64,000 bases of DNA from the NCBI RefSeq assembly GCF_018863415.1, contig NZ_JAHKSN010000007.1, forward strand, positions 116,899 through 180,898, given 5' to 3'. The notes below the pieces were generated by a model. That model had not been told where the DNA came from. It ran no database searches and was given only the letters and a program-made list of their open reading frames with translations. Shown piece after piece: positions 61,087 through 64,000 of this stretch. Position 1 is the stretch's first letter. Each line of letters begins with the position of its first letter. The position numbers were made by a program, and so were the translations under genes. This DNA is from Deinococcus aestuarii. Its GTDB lineage: Bacteria > Deinococcota > Deinococci > Deinococcales > Deinococcaceae.

Positions 61087-62061
61087 TCAAGAGGCGCGGT
61101 CCTGCTTCAGCGCCCTCACCATCGTGTCCACGTTCGCCCGAAACGCCTTGAGGTACGTATCGCCCGCGCTCCCCTTCGGCCCCAGGGCGTCGGTGTAGAG
61201 GGGCGGGGCGATGGTCGCGCCAGTCTCACGGGCGAGCGTTTGGGCAAGGCGGGTGTTCAGCGTGTTCTCGGTGAAGATGACGCGGGCGCCGCTCCCCTTC
61301 ACCGCCCCAATGAGGGTGGCGAGTTCGCGGGCGCTCGGCTCGCGCTCGGTGCCGAGGCCGGGGATGACGGTGCCGACGACGGTCAGGCCGTAACGCTCGG
61401 CGAGGTAGTGCAGGCTGTCGTGGTTGGTGACGACCTTGCGGCGGGCGGCGGGGACGGTGGTGAACTGTTTTTTCGCGTAGGCGTCGAGGGCCTGGAGCTG
61501 TCTCAGGTAGGCGGCGGCATTGTTCGCGTAAGTTGCCTTCCCGGCCGGGTCGAGCCGTGTGAGGACCGTCTGCACGTTCCGCACGTATCCGGCGGCGAGG
61601 GCCGGGTCCCACCAGGCGTGGGGATCGAGGGCGCCGTGGCCGTGCTCGTCCCCGTGGTCCTCCTCGTGCCCGGCCTCGCGCAGCTTCAGCCCCGCCGTCA
61701 GCTCGGTCACGGGCACCCCCGGCGCGGCGGCCCGCAGCTTCGGGAGCCAGGGTTCCAGGCCCGCCCCGTTGACGAACAGGGTGCGGCTGCCCGCCAGCCC
61801 GCGAATGGCGGCGGTGGTCGGCTGGAAGGCGTGGGTGTCCCCGCCGGGCGGCACGATCACGTTCACGCTCACCCTGTTCCCGCCGACCACCCGCACGAAG
61901 TCCGCGATGATCGTCGTCGTCGCGCTCACAGGCAGGGGCGCCGCCGAGGCCGTGCCCACTCCCAGGGTCAGCAGGAGGCTGGCGAGGGCGCCGCACCCGA
62001 GGAGGGACGGCCCCCCCCTCGTCATGTTGCCGTGTTCCGTCCGGTGGTCTTTGCGGGTCAT
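61087..62061 (-). CDS. znuA: zinc ABC transporter substrate-binding protein
   Basis: The 324-residue exported protein has a signal peptide ([22 protein letters not shown]). Metal-site histidines lie in [10 protein letters not shown] (about 75), DPHAWWDP (about 148) and NHDSLHYLA (about 215), with an Asp ligand near the C-terminus. The His-rich acidic loop [12 protein letters not shown] (about 131-142) favours zinc over manganese. ATG at 62061 overlaps a Fur-family-type operator; ATG at 62025 would give a tidier signal peptide and a short leader, so the start is open. It is the first gene of the znu operon. Confidence 0.93.
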   Translation of the reverse strand: MTRKDHRTEHGNMTRGGPSLLGCGALASLLLTLGVGTASAAPLPVSATTTIIADFVRVVGGNRVSVNVIVPPGGDTHAFQPTTAAIRGLAGSRTLFVNGAGLEPWLPKLRAAAPGVPVTELTAGLKLREAGHEEDHGDEHGHGALDPHAWWDPALAAGYVRNVQTVLTRLDPAGKATYANNAAAYLRQLQALDAYAKKQFTTVPAARRKVVTNHDSLHYLAERYGLTVVGTVIPGLGTEREPSARELATLIGAVKGSGARVIFTENTLNTRLAQTLARETGATIAPPLYTDALGPKGSAGDTYLKAFRANVDTMVRALKQDRAS

Positions 62062-62063
62062 AA

Positions 62064-62079
62064 TGATAAGTCTTTATCA
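62064..62079 (-). promoter_or_regulatory. Fur/Zur-type operator before znuA
   Basis: TGATAA-AGAC-TTATCA (minus strand) is a perfect 6-4-6 inverted repeat of the AT-rich kind bound by Fur-family proteins. It lies directly on the znuA start and promoter region. The Fur-family gene at 44453-44839 is a candidate regulator. Confidence 0.7.
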
Positions 62080-62141
62080 CATCCTGTCGTCCGGCTGTGT
62101 GGTGTCCGTCCTCCCCCTGGCACCGCTTCCAGGCGGCGCCC

Positions 62142-62147
62142 TAGACT
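62142..62147 (+). promoter_or_regulatory. -10 box of treS, leaderless type
   Basis: TAGACT lies 7 bases before the treS ATG. No ribosome site is present. Confidence 0.6.
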
Positions 62148-62154
62148 GCGCGCC

Positions 62155-63834
<1,680 letters not shown>

Positions 63835-63840
63835 GCCGTC

Positions 63841-63883
63841 AGGAGAGCTGGGCTGGATGGGTCATGTCCAGCCCAGCTCTCCT
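63841..63883 (+). terminator. 17-bp perfect hairpin after treS
   Basis: AGGAGAGCTGGGCTGGA and TCCAGCCCAGCTCTCCT flank a 9-base loop, 6 bases after the stop. No T run follows because the insertion-sequence end starts immediately, which may have removed the original tail. Confidence 0.75.
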
Positions 63884-64000
63884 AGAGGCTGGGCAAAGCC
63901 CTATCCAAAAAATGGCTTGATTTTCGCCAGCATCAGAACGCAAGCGGCAACAAAGTGAAAGCCGATCAGAGTAGAGGACAAGCGTTCTAAATCTCGTCCC
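63884..64000 (-). mobile_element. end of an insertion sequence (runs past the window)
   Basis: The sequence from about 63884 (AGAGGCTGGGCAAAGCCC) looks like the terminal region of an IS5-like element, followed by the 3' end of its transposase on the minus strand. The other end and target duplication are outside the window. Confidence 0.7.
63901..63999 (-). CDS. transposase C-terminus (partial, IS5-like)
   Basis: Thirty-two codons are visible: [32 protein letters not shown], stop TAG at 63901-63903. The RDxERLxSTLxGxH pattern is typical of DDE transposase C-termini of IS5/IS4-type elements. Most of the gene lies beyond base 64000. Base composition is lower in GC than treS. Confidence 0.75.
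   Translation of the reverse strand, partial: GRDLERLSSTLIGFHFVAACVLMLAKIKPFFG

Overview
The window is high-GC DNA (about 70% by eye) with almost no intergenic space. It carries gene families typical of Deinococcus: a very large TamB, crtB/crtI, a manganese catalase, trehalose synthase and a homoserine O-acetyltransferase in the form known from that genus. At least nineteen genes have a TAnnnT-type -10 box 5 to 9 bases before the start codon. That is the signature of leaderless mRNAs, which are known to be abundant in Deinococcus. I read it as a Deinococcus chromosome (inference).

Layout. 1-4900 (minus): a two-gene signalling unit, a winged-helix/GAF/degenerate-GGDEF protein overlapping a TPR/HD-GYP/TPR/GGDEF protein cut by the window edge. 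5256-5427: tRNA-Ala(CGC) with promoter and terminator. 5497-8169: guaB (IMP dehydrogenase) interrupted by a 381-residue intein with a LAGLIDADG endonuclease. 8240-10585: a dienelactone hydrolase-like protein, hemolysin III and Mn catalase. 10655-13806 (minus): site-2 protease, CCA-adding enzyme family member and Hsp33. 14063-20047: a peptide-binding lipoprotein, then a NarL-type regulator and a triple-GAF/PAS histidine kinase that probably form a pair. 20048-20886: an AT-richer patch with a small zinc-ribbon gene, a perfect palindrome at its transcription start and a copy of the tamB 3' end. 20887-21774: an aminoglycoside-phosphotransferase-like gene lying between that copy and the real tamB 3' end. 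21855-31625 (minus): tamB, 3256 residues.

31806-34353: acylphosphatase, a minus-strand FRG-domain gene followed by a possible PD-(D/E)xK-like gene, and a small conserved protein. 34411-36967: a ZTP riboswitch ahead of purH-folD. 37028-39740 (minus): two tandem family-2 glycosyltransferases. 39929-41240 (minus): metX under a SAM-I riboswitch. 41607-43678: a zinc metalloprotease lipoprotein split by a one-base frameshift. 43754-46949: a small secreted protein, a Fur-family regulator and a holin-like/disordered membrane pair. 47016-52321: methyltransferase, crtB, crtI and an aldehyde dehydrogenase. 52409-56656: lipase, OsmC, P-loop protein, HxlR regulator with divergent nitroreductase, and an HNH-like protein lacking a key histidine. 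56660-59256: an ABC-F ATPase divergent from a MerR/TipAS regulator with a textbook 19-bp-spacer promoter. 59296-62061 (minus): znuA-znuC-znuB. 62155-63834: treS. 63884-64000: the end of an insertion sequence.

Recurring themes are leaderless promoters; short proline-rich leader ORFs whose TGA overlaps the start of the main gene (cca, tamB, metX, perhaps the peptide-binding protein); riboswitch control of one-carbon and methionine genes; and several families of small palindromic repeats next to stop codons.
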